Below are positions 1 through 12,200 of a stretch of 64,000 nt of DNA, one piece after another. Each line of letters starts with the position of its first letter. Position 1 is the first letter of the stretch. A program made the position numbers and the translations under genes. The notes under the pieces are model-generated. The model was given only the letters and a program-made list of their open reading frames with translations, was not told the origin of the DNA and searched no databases. The DNA comes from Dipylidium caninum (Eukaryota; Platyhelminthes; Cestoda; Cyclophyllidea; Dipylidiidae), in the NCBI GenBank assembly GCA_017562135.1, contig QEYB01000999.1, positions 248,001 through 312,000 of the forward strand. Reading direction: 5' to 3'.

Positions 1-1175
1 TCTAGCAAGGGGAGCAGATGTGGGTAAGGGGGCCAAAAATTATGTTCGCATCAAACCGGAATCGTATTCACCTACTCGTTTCGTCGCCCCTCTTCAACAA
101 GGCCCCACGGAATGGCTTTCATCCTCTAATGAGTCAATTGGTCACTCACCCCCTCGGTCAGCCTCCACTGGGCCGGTGCGTACTTTGCGTAGCGTCGAAA
201 GTGAGCAAAGACGCGGCCAAATACGATACGTCATGATGACAGGCTTCCTGTCCCCGTCGCGGTGATGAGGAAAGAGTTTATTCGCCCCGGCTATTGGAGA
301 CTTCACTAAGGCTCCCTTTATCTACCCAGTGAGCCATGACATACACCCGAGTCTAAGTATTTAATCGCGGGTTTGAGGAGGGCTGGGAGCATCATATATC
401 CCTCCTCTGACAGGCCTTGACATCTATTATTAAACGGGAGGGCTACGTCGCTGGCGTAAAAGGACACTGAGTTTCACTTGGAGGGGTTTAAGACAAAAGA
501 GACCACCTTATGGGAGATTTCAAAAAGCGCCTCAGACTGGCCTGGGGTATTGTATTTCAGTAGTATAATCACCACTAATTCGTGGAGTATAGACTGGTGT
601 ACGGTGACCGTCTGACAGTTTGGGATGCGAAGGTGTCTACTGCCTGTGGTGGAAGAATGCAAATGCAGTAGACTGCGACAAGGCGCTCGTGGAAGGTCGG
701 AGGACTGATATTGCAATTTTCCCTAAGCTTTGAGCTTATTCCACTGAACAGGAGGGCAGAATGAGCTGTTTGCTCTTCTGGTGAAGGCAAGGAGGACTCT
801 GAAATCTTTCTACTTCTCCTCCTTCACCCACCAAAACGCCCACCCTTTCTCCCCAAATTTCTTTAATAATAAATGTCGCGGTGTGACGGACTGAGAGGTG
901 GCGCCTTCGGCCGAAACACAATGGGCGTGGGTGCAGGTCAGGCGTGCGCCTGCATAATCCATGAGCCCGCTAACTTTTTCACCAGAAAAGGTATTATTTG
1001 AAGGAAAAGGCGGGGAGAAAGTGAGAAAAGGAGGAGGAGGAGGGGAGAGGCTTGACGCCTCGCCTATCCTTTCCTGCTCTACAATATGCATGGGGTTGCC
1101 TAAAATTTGCAGAACCTGCAACAAGCTGTCCTAGTGCTCTTATTATCGATGAAACACCTCGACAAGCATTACAAC
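1..1175. other. No supported gene
   Basis: Short open frames on both strands show no recognisable domain and no convincing pair of splice sites. The stretch ends at the left boundary of the direct repeat at 1176. A purine-rich tract lies near 1015-1050. Confidence 0.5.
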
Positions 1176-2009
1176 TTGTGCAAGGTGGCCGAACTGCCTC
1201 ACAAAACCGCCTATCACGTTCACTGTCAGTGGTTCATAGAGTAGCTGGGGTGTCAACATCTACCTTCACCTCTGTCCACGATGCATTGACACTGACAGGA
1301 ATGGAAAGTATTCCACCACTTCAGGCCGACGAACGCCAAACGCCGCTGCAGACCGAAGTGACTTGTAACCTGGACAGATTGGAGGAAGGCGAAACACTTC
1401 ACCGTCCCCGCTCTCCCCACTAACACTCTCTCCCTTCCTCCTTCCTCCTTCCTGCCCCTGTCCCTGATCTGATCTGATCTGACCTGCCCCTGCCTCCTCT
1501 CTCCCCTCCCTTCCCCTCTCCTCTCCTCTCCCCTCCTCTCCTCTCCATCTTCACAGAGTTAGCATTCTATTCGCTATGGCAATGCGTTAACCTCACGCCT
1601 TGGTGGCGCCAGTTCCATGGCAAGAAGGCCCATTCGACTACTCTAGTGGCATTCAATTAGAAGGAGTAGACGAGGCTGTCGGGTGTGGCTGTGCGCTGAG
1701 GAGTCTGGACAATTTGCAAGTCTGAGGGGGACGAATGAGGCTCCAGGTGGTTGGGTAAACGTCAATCAATAGAGGCGGGCTTGGAGTAGCAATAACCGAT
1801 GAGGAGGTAGTCGGAACTCACTGAAGGCAGACTGTGTCGTTTCACTTCCGTTGCCCCCATTTTTGGAGGATTCAACACTGATAGCGTCACTCAAGCCGTG
1901 CACGGAATAGGCGTCTGAGGCGATGGGAGTGGGAAGCAGAGGTATTCCTTTTTCGCCGCAACTTCGACTGCCTCCGCCTGTGCTGCCTCCGGCCCCTTTT
2001 GTGCTCCCA
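1176..2009 (+). repeat. Direct repeat, copy A
   Basis: This segment is nearly identical, in the same orientation, to 23706-24548. Shared order: an AGCATTACAACTTGTG start, an 84-codon plus-strand open frame ending near 1423, a pyrimidine-rich tract with CTGATCTGATCTGACCTG-like units (1430-1545), and then the 3' part of the large exon of the gene at 23123-25457 on the minus strand. Similarity stops abruptly on both sides, near 1175 and 2009. Compared with copy B it lacks about 33 bp near 1660 and has scattered substitutions and indels. No terminal repeats or target-site duplications were seen, so a segmental duplication is more likely than a classical transposon. Confidence 0.85.
1766..2009 (-). 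pseudogene. Broken 3' exon fragment of the 23-25.5 kb gene
   Basis: On the minus strand this matches about 80 codons near the end of the large exon of the gene at 23123-25457 (shared motifs GGSTGGGSRSCGEKG and SAFSEFRLPPHR). One base is missing near 1797: AATAACCGATG here against AATAACCCGATG in copy B. This shifts the frame and gives a different short tail. The roughly 33 bp lost near 1660 correspond to the region that holds the splice donor in copy B. Upstream of 2009 the similarity ends, so no start or upstream exon came along. It is a partial, non-functional copy. Confidence 0.75.
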
Positions 2010-4329
2010 ACGACGAACCTCAAAATATCCCCTTCTTTTACTTTTTTTGACCGACGTCAAGTTGACCGCAGTGATTGAGGAATGCGACTTGTCCCGCGCC
2101 CTTTACTACTGTCTCTCCACATTTTACAGCGGCTCCCCAATGCTTAGTGGCCAGACATGTTACAGAATATGCCACGGGATGAGATTTCGATGATTGTCTC
2201 GGCATTCCCCTGCCTTTCCCTTTACTCTTCCTTCCACCACCACATCGTCCTCTGAGATTAGATGCACTTCCTTCAAATTCTTCCAATAGAAGCAGTTAGT
2301 CAACACTCTTGCGAGGGAATCCTCTTCCAGCCTCTCCGCTTTTTCCTCCCTCGATCTCCTCTCCTCCTTCCACCATTGGGGATCTCGATTTGCCCATTCG
2401 AGCAGTCAAATGATGCATTCTCTCAGCCTTCACGATTGCCGAAGAGTCGCGTTTCCTCAAAGTCATCCCCCCCCCCCCTGACAATGGACAGAACCATTTT
2501 ATTGGTGCATCCTTGTAACCCCGATCTCGAAATAGTCACCTCTCCCAAGCCTCTAATCACTGCTGACTCACGCCCTCGTTTATGGCAGGCAAGAGGGAAA
2601 CTCATGGTCCTCTATCGCTTGGAGTGACCTCAGCTCCTACCCGCCGTCTGTCTGTACATGTGTGTTTGTGTGCAATTAAATCTGTCCTCGGGAACTGTGA
2701 ATTAACAGTAGTCAAGCCGAAAATTTGCCCACCTCCTGAGTGCACCTAACTGTGATGTTATCTACTCCACTCCGTCCCAGTCGCGCCTCTCGCCTCTCGC
2801 CTCTCGGCTCCTCCTCCTCCTCGATCTCCTGCCAACTGGGGCTTTTTTCATATGTCAGATGATACTTTCATCTTTCGTAAAAATTCCCACACACTGCGTA
2901 TCAGGAAAGTTGAATTGTCAAATCCTCCCCGACGGTGGCTGGCGTGTCCTACAAAGAGACGGCGGTGTGTCGCGTGTCTCAGACGTGGTGAGAAGAGGAA
3001 CGGTGAAGGATGCGGAGTAGGTCTCGAGGTTCGTCGAGGTCGAGAGTCTCCCCTCGCCTCTTCTGCTATCATTCCGCTTGGCGCCGTACGATCCAGCCCA
3101 CCGAAATTGTCCTCAACTTCCAGGGTTCCCCGTTCATCGAGAAACTAAATAGATGGTAATGGATTACCACGCGATTGAAGCTTCCTCCTCTGAAGTGCGC
3201 GGATACTTTCTTCTTGTGGTCCACATCCTCAAATGGGAATTCTCACCTTCAGACCCGTGAGGTTTGTGCAGAATAAACGTCATTTATATGTGACGCGATG
3301 AGCTACTGGTGGAGCACGACAAATCTTTTCACAAAAGACCCCCCCATCGTGTCTGAGGCAATGATGATTTCAAGAAAAAGCGAAGAAATCTTCATTCTTT
3401 TCTTGACGTCAGCCCCGGCGACACCTTCGTTCATCTCAAATCGCCTCGAGTAACTTTTATTTTCGGCGGTTGGCAGAACCGGCGGGGCGCCGGATGGCGA
3501 GTGATAGCTCAAGAACATTGCCTGTTGACCAGACTAGGTTGACCAAACGAGTGTATTTTGGCGTCAATTTAAACCACTCCTCCGATATCTCCGCCCAATT
3601 TCTACCCTCAAATTGTCCTCCGCCTACGGTTCCGCACGACAATTAGCCAAACCACCTCAGCCTTCTCCGCCCCTCTGGCAGATGCGCCAGACTCGCCTAA
3701 TATTTATATTTTTTGGTGCATAGAGCAAAAAGAAGCGAAATTCCCGAGAGAATAAAGATGCTGTGGTGAGGAGTGGTAGGAGCTGTGGAATGTGAGATAG
3801 TCCACTCGCCAGTGGAATACACTGAAGTCAGTGGATGTACAGTCAAGTGGCGAAAACGAGGCCTCCATACTAGAGGTCGGAGTACTTCGAAAAGTCGAGT
3901 CTAGGGGGCTTGATTCAACACATGACGGAGCAGACGATCAGAAATGTAATGAAGATATGAGGGAAAAGTCGATTGGCTGCTTCGAAAAGGTTGCTTGGGT
4001 GGAAGTACGGACCTGTCACAACTGAAGGCCTGTAACTCAAAGGCTACGCTTTTTGACACATTCAACCCCAGAATGTCATAGTCACCTTTTCTGCGAGAGT
4101 TAGAACGAGGCTATTCCACCTTTCGATCATCTTCACTACTAAACCTCCTCGAAGTTCATATGAAAGCGTGTGAGGATACGATGGGGGGAGTTTGCACCAC
4201 GGCCTATCGAGGAGATGTCGCGAAGGTCTTGTAAAAAAGGCACCTTGACACATGTGGCTGTGTTACCTCCACGGCTACACGGGCCGCCCACAGATTTCGG
4301 GAGGGCTGAAGGTGACGCCAATCGAACGT

Positions 4330-4363
4330 TTACTTCCGTGCCAGTCTTACTTCCGTGCCAGTC
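4330..4363 (+). repeat. 17-bp tandem duplication
   Basis: TTACTTCCGTGCCAGTC occurs twice head to tail (4330-4346 and 4347-4363). Confidence 0.85.
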
Positions 4364-5504
4364 GAAAGTGATGCAGACAGTGAAGTCAGGACTCAACAGG
4401 TCAGAGTTGGGGTGGATTTGCAGAGGAGAAGCGCACGAAGCCACATGGATGGGGCTATGAGCGTGGAGACTGAATGGGCATCTACTCGTGAGGATCATTG
4501 TGGCGTCGAGTGACAATGAGAAGAGGAGGTGGGCATGCGAGCGTGGGTTTTGAACGGCTCCACTACTGCCACCTCATGTCCCAGTCTGAGGCAAAACTGA
4601 CGTGTGGTATGAGGAGATTCGAGGGTGAAATGTCATCTCTTCCCACCACGTGTGGACAATTCGCATTTGACGGCTAGTTTTGGCAAGGCGATTAGGAGGC
4701 GACTTTCAATCCACACTCGTGCGGGTGTGTGGTGCTCCAGTCCGTCTGGTGGCGTCGTGACACGTGAGAATGGGATGTGAGAGAAGCAAGCGGAGATGCG
4801 TGAAACAGGCGAATGGGAGGGTGAAGAAGAGGCGGAAAGGAGGGGGGAGTGAAAGGAGGGGGGAGGGAAAGGCAGGGGAAAGGAGACGGAGGTGTGGGCG
4901 ACATCACGGCATCGAGGTGAGGTTGTTTCTGCGATGGTCGGTCTCTCCGCACAGACGTACAGTCGGGGACTATCGACGTTGTCAAAAGCTTAGTCATGAG
5001 GAAGTGGGGTTGGGTAAGGGCCTTATTGCTCGAGGTGGAAGGATGGGGAGGAATGTGGACGCCTGGTGCCACCGATTGGGTGGGTGATGCAGGTGGCAGA
5101 GGGTAGAATGCATCTACCGATGGCGACTTTTCTTCTCTCCGCCGCCACCACCGCATTCACCGCAGGCAATGAGAGTTCGCGTCGTCTGTGACGAGCAGAT
5201 GAGAGGAAGAGGAGACCACTGGTAGAAGTTGCCCCAATGGGAAATGACTGGAAAGGTGGAAGAAGCGGTGATGATGGGAGGCAGGAGCTCCCTCGTACTC
5301 CAATGTGCGTGCCTCGATCTGACGACCTGGTGTCGGACTGTGCTTCAGTCCTGGTCGTCGTTGTTCCTCACCTATCCTCGATGAGGTGGGTGCATCTACA
5401 TCTATTGTTCGTCCTTATGCCGGCCCACCACTCCTCTTCTCTTGAGTCCCTCTCCCATCTCATTGCACTCGCACCCACTACACCTAGTCTTCCTTCCCTC
5501 ATTC

Positions 5505-5580
5505 GTCTCATTCTCCTCTCCCTCCTTTTCCTCCTTCTCCTCCTCCCCTCCCCCCCTCTCCCCCTCCCCTTTCACTTTCT
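5505..5580 (+). repeat. Polypyrimidine tract
   Basis: About 75 bases made almost only of C and T, with runs of CCTCC and CCCCTCC. It is a simple-sequence tract, not a coding region; open frames across it are Leu/Pro- or Glu/Gly-rich artefacts. Confidence 0.75.
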
Positions 5581-7771
5581 GGGTTTTCCATTTGCGGGAC
5601 AGCCACCAAGGAAAATGGTGAAGGGTCAACAAACAAACGAGGAAGGGCATAGGGGCACGTGCAAGGGGAGATGTGATGCAGCGCTACATTGCAATGGAAA
5701 AGAGTCACAGCCAAAGACTACCGCTTCCCTCTCACGTGAACAACTAACTGTCTGTCACCTCCCCTCACCTCCGGGCCACCTCAACTACCCAACTCTGCAG
5801 GACCTCGCCTTCCACCTCATCGACTCGTCCAGCTCAACCTAACTTACCTAGCTTTACACAACCCCATTCACCACTAATTCCTCCACCTCCTCTCAGGTCT
5901 CACACTCACTGTTCACGAAGTACACATTTGGAGCGCACTACGGAGGCGTCATGGGGGCTGCGAAAACGTCGATGTGCTACTCCACCTGAAACTGCTTCTA
6001 CGCCCACGTGTGCGTCCGTGGCTGCTAACTCGAACACCCCGTCCTCCTGCTCAGCCTGACATGAGGTAGACGGAGAATGTTGGGGTTGGCTCTCCAGTCG
6101 AGGCTGGCGCCCCATCGTCGGACCTTATGACGGTTGTGGCTATTTGGAAACCACAAATTGGCGGGCTGCAAGGACGATCGGTAAACGGAAGGCGTTGAAG
6201 TCCCGTCGCGATAGGGGACGCGAGGACGCTGTTGTCGAGGTTATGCAGTGGCGCACGGCCGCCTTTCCTTCCGTTTCCTGCTCCACTGCGATGGAAGTGA
6301 CGAAACCACCTGACTGTTCGCGTGCATGTCGACCTGTTGTAATGACGTAGTGTGGAAGTGACAAGCAAAGGCGCCCGATGTTTGCCTTACCTGGGACGGA
6401 GAGGAAGTGGAGTTGGAACTGGAGTATTTGCGTTTTAATGCATTGGAACGGTGGTGATGCGAGGTGAATCATCAGGCCTCCCATTGTACACTTTCTTGGA
6501 ATCTCCACATCAGCTCTCCATCCCACCCTGTGTCTTACCCATCTACGGTGAAGCAACCTTCCGGTAACCCCGGTTGGCCAATGAACCTAGGTCTTCTCTT
6601 TGCTTTGCGGTCTATCACACGCATCTGCACACAATCACGTACGCAAATGCGTCCCAGTCCCTTAAGTTGGTCGACGCCTCGATTTTTACCGTTTACTTCC
6701 TGATGATTAATTGTCTCTCCTCATGGTGTCTTCCATCATCATTATCAGAGTTGGCGACATCGCAATTTTCCGTATGGGAGCAGTCCCAGTCTGCCAACTG
6801 GGCTCGTTGTACTGGCCAGAGCAGTCGTGGGCTGGAGTGTGGAAAGGGGCGGCCTTGGGGGTGGAGGAGGAGGAAGAGGGTGGTGGGTGAGGATCGAATG
6901 AGGGCAGGAAGGGCAGCGGGAGTGGGAGCTGGTGTTGGAGTTGCAGTTGGAGTTAGAGTAGACGGGGGCTTATCATCCGGAATGTCGAATTGGCGACACT
7001 GCTGACTTGTGCCATCAATCAGGACCAAGGACTGTAAACAGCCTGACGGAGGAGCAACAGGTTGCAACTTAATTCCAATTCACAGGCCTCGGGTAGATGG
7101 GAGACCAACCTACTAATTGACTTAGGGATCAACACACCCACGTGAACCCAACCGAAACCATTTGCACCCTTCTGCATCGTCGTCGTAATCACGTTTAAAC
7201 TAGCCGTAGGCGTTAGTATACTCCTGATAATCAGCCTAAGATAACAATACCTTCCTGCTCCTACCTGACTGCTATCATTATTGAGGAATGCTGACATATT
7301 AAATAGCACCAGATTTGGAGACATGTGACAGAGGCTGCTTCTGCTTCTTCGCCCGCCTGCAGCTGAAGCCAACAGGCATGACTGAGCATCAGCGGACTCA
7401 GATGGCTCTCAGCACCGACAGACATGTTCCGCTGCAGGGAGCCATCCCCTAAACCCTCTAAAATTCATCGGTCAACCTATAAGAGATAATAGTCATCCTA
7501 ACCGGCATACGCGCCCTGATAAGCATGGCTCTCACTCTCGAACCGTAATGCTGTATCAATAACGTATCGCGCTTATAGCCAGATCAGGGATTTTGAGCAA
7601 AAAAATTGCATTTCATGAACAACCGTTCCAAAACTTTTGGGACACTGCATTGGTTGGTACCCCATTCCCGAAGTGGCTGCTTGAAAGAGCTTACTTGATT
7701 CACAAAGGTCCTCGAGCAGACAGATAAACCCAAGCTCCAGACGAAACTCAGATATTCTTGCCGCGCAAAGA

Positions 7772-7777
7772 TTTATT
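7772..7777 (-). terminator. Poly(A) signal of OSCP gene
   Basis: TTTATT on the plus strand is AATAAA on the minus strand, 64 bases beyond the OSCP stop codon. A second AT-rich stretch follows near 7789. Confidence 0.55.
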
Positions 7778-7840
7778 TTATTTCACGTTTTATTTTTACA
7801 ACTAGAAGAACCTAGGCCATCCCGATTATATTTGAGGCTT

Positions 7841-8888
7841 CTACACCGGCTGTTCCAAGACCGCCTTGTAGGAGCGCAGCTTTCTCAAAATCGACATGTC
7901 CACATACTTGTCTCCAATGCTCACCACCATGCCGCCAATCAGCTCCGGATCAACCTGCAACAAAGTAAATAGCAGTAACAACCTACTATTGTAAAAATTA
8001 AGTAGCAGGGGTCGATTACCTTAAGGGAGAGGCTTAACTTTTGACCCGGTTCGAGGAACTTCTCCAAAGCACCGACTAACTCGCGTTCTATGGACCGATC
8101 CAATGGTTTTGCGGTGGTCACAACACAAGATACCTCGCCACGATGAGAAACCATAATTTGTTGGAAAGTATCTAACACCTTGGGAAGCATGGCAAGGCGG
8201 CCATTTTCGGTCAGGATTTCTAATAAAATGTTACTTAGAGGAATGTGTCTTACGGAGCATGTTGGATGCCTGCTTGGACAAGCCGAGTTTGTTTAGAACA
8301 GCAGAAAATGCTTGAACTTTGGTGTGACGCTTAATGGATGGGTCGTGGCAAAATTGGCGCAGTTTGGCATCATTTTTCAAAGTATCTTTAAGTTTAAGAA
8401 GATCTTTCTCAACTATCTCGAGATTCTTCGATTTTACGGCTGCTGAGTACAGAGCGGTAGCATATCGACCATCAACACCGAAGCACTGAGCTGGTGGCTA
8501 CGGAAAAATGGAACTAATAGATCCAGAAAGCACAGTGAGCTAGAACATTCAAAATTTGCAACTCACACGAATAATGGCACGGGAAACGACGGAGGTAGAA
8601 AGACTGCGAATCTATTTATACAAAAAAGACATTAAAACAGCCTAAGTCGAGGTGTCAGGAAGGCAATATATTTCCTATAAACAGGACTGAAGCGGAATGA
8701 GTGAAGAGTCAGATAAAATAGTAAGAAACAATAAAAGGTTCGCAGGAGGTTACGCAACAATTTTCTCAATGAGTGGTACAAACACAGAAATAACTAAAGC
8801 TATTGCACCTAATTGTTCCAACATACAATGCATTAAAATGACCGAAAACGGGCAGATCAAACCAGCTTACCAAATTGAAAGACGCCAT
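7841..8888 (-). CDS. ATP5PO: ATP synthase subunit O (OSCP), mitochondrial
   Basis: OSCP links the F1 head of mitochondrial ATP synthase to the peripheral stalk. Five exons join in consistent phase: 8888-8871, 8611-8567, 8497-8254, 8219-8020, 7954-7841, giving about 206 residues (animal OSCP is about 210). Visible family features are a basic N-terminus with LSTSVV, then PPAQCFGVDGRYATALYSAA, TENGRL, SHRGEVSCVVTTAKPLD, and the C-terminal LIGGMVVSIGDKYVDMSI. The N-terminus looks like a mitochondrial targeting peptide. The first exon is only 18 nt (encoding MASFNL before a GTAAGC donor). It was chosen because the next exon has no in-frame ATG and the joined N-terminus resembles animal OSCP. This start is the least certain part. 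The gene lies 379 bp downstream of PIGQ on the same strand. Confidence 0.95.
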
Positions 8889-9228
8889 CAGGTAAGAAGG
8901 TGGCACTACGTGGGCGGCAAGGCGGTAAAACGCTACTTGGTGAGCACTAATATGCCGCCTGAATATCACCCAATGGCAAAATTAAATTGATTAACTTTTC
9001 AACATACTTTAAGTTGTAGTAATGCGCCCACAAAGTCTGGCCAGTTATTCTAATTTTTAGATCCTAAATTTGCTTTGAGGTTTTAACGTGAACAACACTC
9101 GGTCTAACCTTAAACAACCAAATGAGTCAACTCTCGAGTTATTTTACGCAACGACGCAACCAAAGCCTCCACCCTTCGGGAGCGAACCCCACACCCACGA
9201 GAGACACACCACTGTTTCATAATGTATG

Positions 9229-9234
9229 TTTATT
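9229..9234 (-). terminator. Poly(A) signal of PIGQ gene
   Basis: TTTATT on the plus strand reads AATAAA on the minus strand, 34 bases after the PIGQ stop codon. This gives a very short 3' UTR and argues that PIGQ is polyadenylated separately from the OSCP gene downstream. Confidence 0.6.
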
Positions 9235-9267
9235 TTAAGGACAAACCAAAAAAAGGTTGGTATAAAA

Positions 9268-12200
9268 CTAATCCCGGCCTGACAGAGGGTAAAGCAGGTT
9301 GGCGCAAACCAAGCTTCTCAGTATCACTCCGACACTGCACCGCTTTCCAAACAAATCCTTCGTGTCAAATAGGGAATTCTGCTCCAAAACGCTCCAAATA
9401 TTTCCCCGAACTAGCTGAAAATGTAAAAAAATTACATAGGAGATTGCTCGATAAAGTAGCAAGAAAACCGTAATTTTACTTACTTCCATGGAAAGGAACG
9501 GAACGTGAACAGAATCCAGAACTGGAGTTTTTATGATGAGGGTAGCTAAGTTCATGTGAAAAAATCAGTTAAGAGAGATAAGACGCATTAGGTAGGTCGT
9601 GCTATAATACTTGGTATATAAATCCCGTACTTCGAGTAGACGGGCGATTAAGACACCAGGAAACGACAGCACCAATCGGGAATGACAGAATTCCATAGAC
9701 TATGCGAGTTAGAATGGCTTTTACGAATACGAGAGTAATGTAAATCTACAAGGGAAAAAGTGGGAAAATGTAAATTGAGCATCTAGCTCACTTCTCGGTT
9801 TTTCTGAGGTAAGGAGACATCACCCTAATTAGCGTGAATATTATGTTAATAGAATTTTACAACAAAAATACGACACATTCCAGCGATTTACTGACTCACC
9901 ACAGAAAACACTGAGTAGAAGGCAACCGTTGTCGGGAGCAGGCACAGCCCTGTTGCAACCCCAAGAAATGTTGCCACGAACACTCGATCAAGATGACGAG
10001 ATTGACTAGAAGAAGGAGAAAGTGTATCATTGTTTTCTTCTTCTTCTTCTTTAGTCCCCGGAGGCACTAAAACTGCACTCGGTACAATTGGCGGAAAATC
10101 GTCATTCTGTGGTATCGTATCAACGCGATTGCGCATAGGATTCCACTTAGAACCCGATCGACAGAGTCGCCAACTCGCAGCAACTGCGAGTAATTGGAAT
10201 CTAAAAAGTCTGTATGTGCATTAATATTTTAACTTTAGTCTCGACCTACCGAACAGTATAAACGTAGAAACAAGAAAGATGAAGACTGCCTAGAAGTATA
10301 AGATCCAAACAGAAGCAGATTATTAAGGCGAAAGCCAACCGTATGGAGGAAGAGAAGAGGTCCACAAAATTCGTTTTCCACCGAATACGGTTTAAATACA
10401 CTTCCAAAAATACTCCAGAGAAAAGAAAAATAAAAAGATATAAGGGTTCTACACGAAGATTAACTGATAACACGTGGTAAATCCATTGAGAGATATGGGA
10501 GGAGGTATAAATAAGGAAGTGGACGTAGGCTCGCCATGCAGCGACATGGGAGATGAAAAATCGACTCATGAGAAGGGCAAGATTTCGATTGATCTTCCAT
10601 CCAGCGGGTTCAGACGAGCCCAGCCAAGTGAGAAGGCGATTTAACTCTAAAGCAAAGTAATCTGTAGAGGAGGCCACAGTTTCAAAGACACAGCCCTGTC
10701 GTATCGCTTCAAATGAAACAATAGTAAAGAGGTTAAATATGTCGGTTGGAGTCTGTTGACTTGGTCCTTCCAGGGCAGAACAAATCCATGGACTTTTTGT
10801 AAGAGGGCCCAAGGCTGGACAGCTCCCATGGAAGGTACTGTTGCTGGAGCGAAGCGACTGTGAGAGAAGAGTCAGAAGTCGCAGTGACTGACTGTAGATA
10901 TGGCAGAAACGCTGGGAGTTCGGCGAGAACGTAGAAAGGTAGAAGACCACAACAAGCAGGAGAAATAGGATCAATTGGAGTGCGAAAATGAGAACAATGA
11001 GCGGTGGAGGACCCGTCTTACAACTTGTAAAATATCGTCCGAGGAGATGAAGGGTATAACTGTAGCGGAACACACCGGTAAGGCCGGATCTAAAGGAGGA
11101 TAGTGTAAGACAAAATTTCAAGGTAACAACAAAATGAACTTACTTGATGTGATCCCATAGTACCGACGGAGAAAGAGTGTGTAGAGGAGGTGTGTTGGTG
11201 TGATGCGGTACGGAAGGAGAAGAAGGGTGGGAAAGACTTTTCACCAATTGAAATGGAAGAGCACCAATTCGATCCCGCAAAGCTAAGTCACCGTCATACT
11301 GCCAGATATGAGGCCGGGAAGAAGACTTATGGCGTCAAAGCTGATCCAAAGTGAAGAAGTGGTGGAAGACTTGGTAGAGGGGTAAAATGGCGAATCAAAG
11401 GACCCATCCACAGTACAGAAGGGCCAATTTCTGGGGAAAAAACCAGATTGGAAAGCATCTTACTACCATTGCACGTGTGGGTATGTGCAGGAGGCCTACC
11501 CAAAGGAGGCATTTAATGGTAAAGCTTGAAACACTGGTTTCGTCCAAACAGCAAATGTGGACAAATCAAGTTAAGAGAGAAAATAGCAACGAGACTTCAG
11601 GGCCTTTACGATAGTTATGATAATGTGCTTCCTCATCTTCCAGTTTCTGACACTCATTTACTAAGACCTGGTTGTATAGCTTAGAAATGGAATACACCCC
11701 CAAATTCCAAACACAACGTCTGCCAGAGATGCATTAAAGGCAGAGCTGACGCTTATGGTTACCTTCATTTTTAATAAAGTCAAACAGAGAGGTTGATTTA
11801 TCTTTCCTTGTGAGAGGTTGATTTATCTTTCCTTGTGCAAATGTAGGCTACGCCGGATGGCCTTTGCCTATTAGAGATGTACCACGTTGTGACCAAAAAC
11901 ATTGGTGAAGAAAAGGCACTATAAAATATCGTGATAATAAGTATGTTACAAGGGAGAACCTACCAATAATTGTAAAGGCGGTTCCGTTTTTTCTCTAATT
12001 TGCAGGCTTAATTGTGTGGACGTGGGAGAGGATGATTATGCAAAAAACCATCAAACACGACAGTAAAAAAGGTAAAGGACGTTTACACAAAATCCGGATT
12101 AACCGCTTCGTGTTCACCAGTCTTATGGGCCAGGAGTAAGTATATACTGTGTAATAGAGTCCCCACCCACCATTTCTTGGTAGACCTGACGATGAAACGT

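Larger units (their letters stand above)
2010..7771. other. Intergenic, low-complexity; weak exon candidates only
   Basis: No gene could be supported. The stretch is rich in purine/pyrimidine-asymmetric DNA. Two minus-strand frames look slightly more coding than the rest. One is about 6115 down to 5910 and ends at a GTGAGT donor. The other is about 7035 down to 6693; it follows a CTGTTTACAG acceptor and has a Pro/Thr-rich run. Neither carries a known domain and they could not be joined to each other. Confidence 0.4.

Noticed and set aside
5237..5842. 201-codon plus-strand frame
   Set aside because: It runs across a polypyrimidine tract that gives Leu/Pro/Ser runs, with no domain and no splice context.
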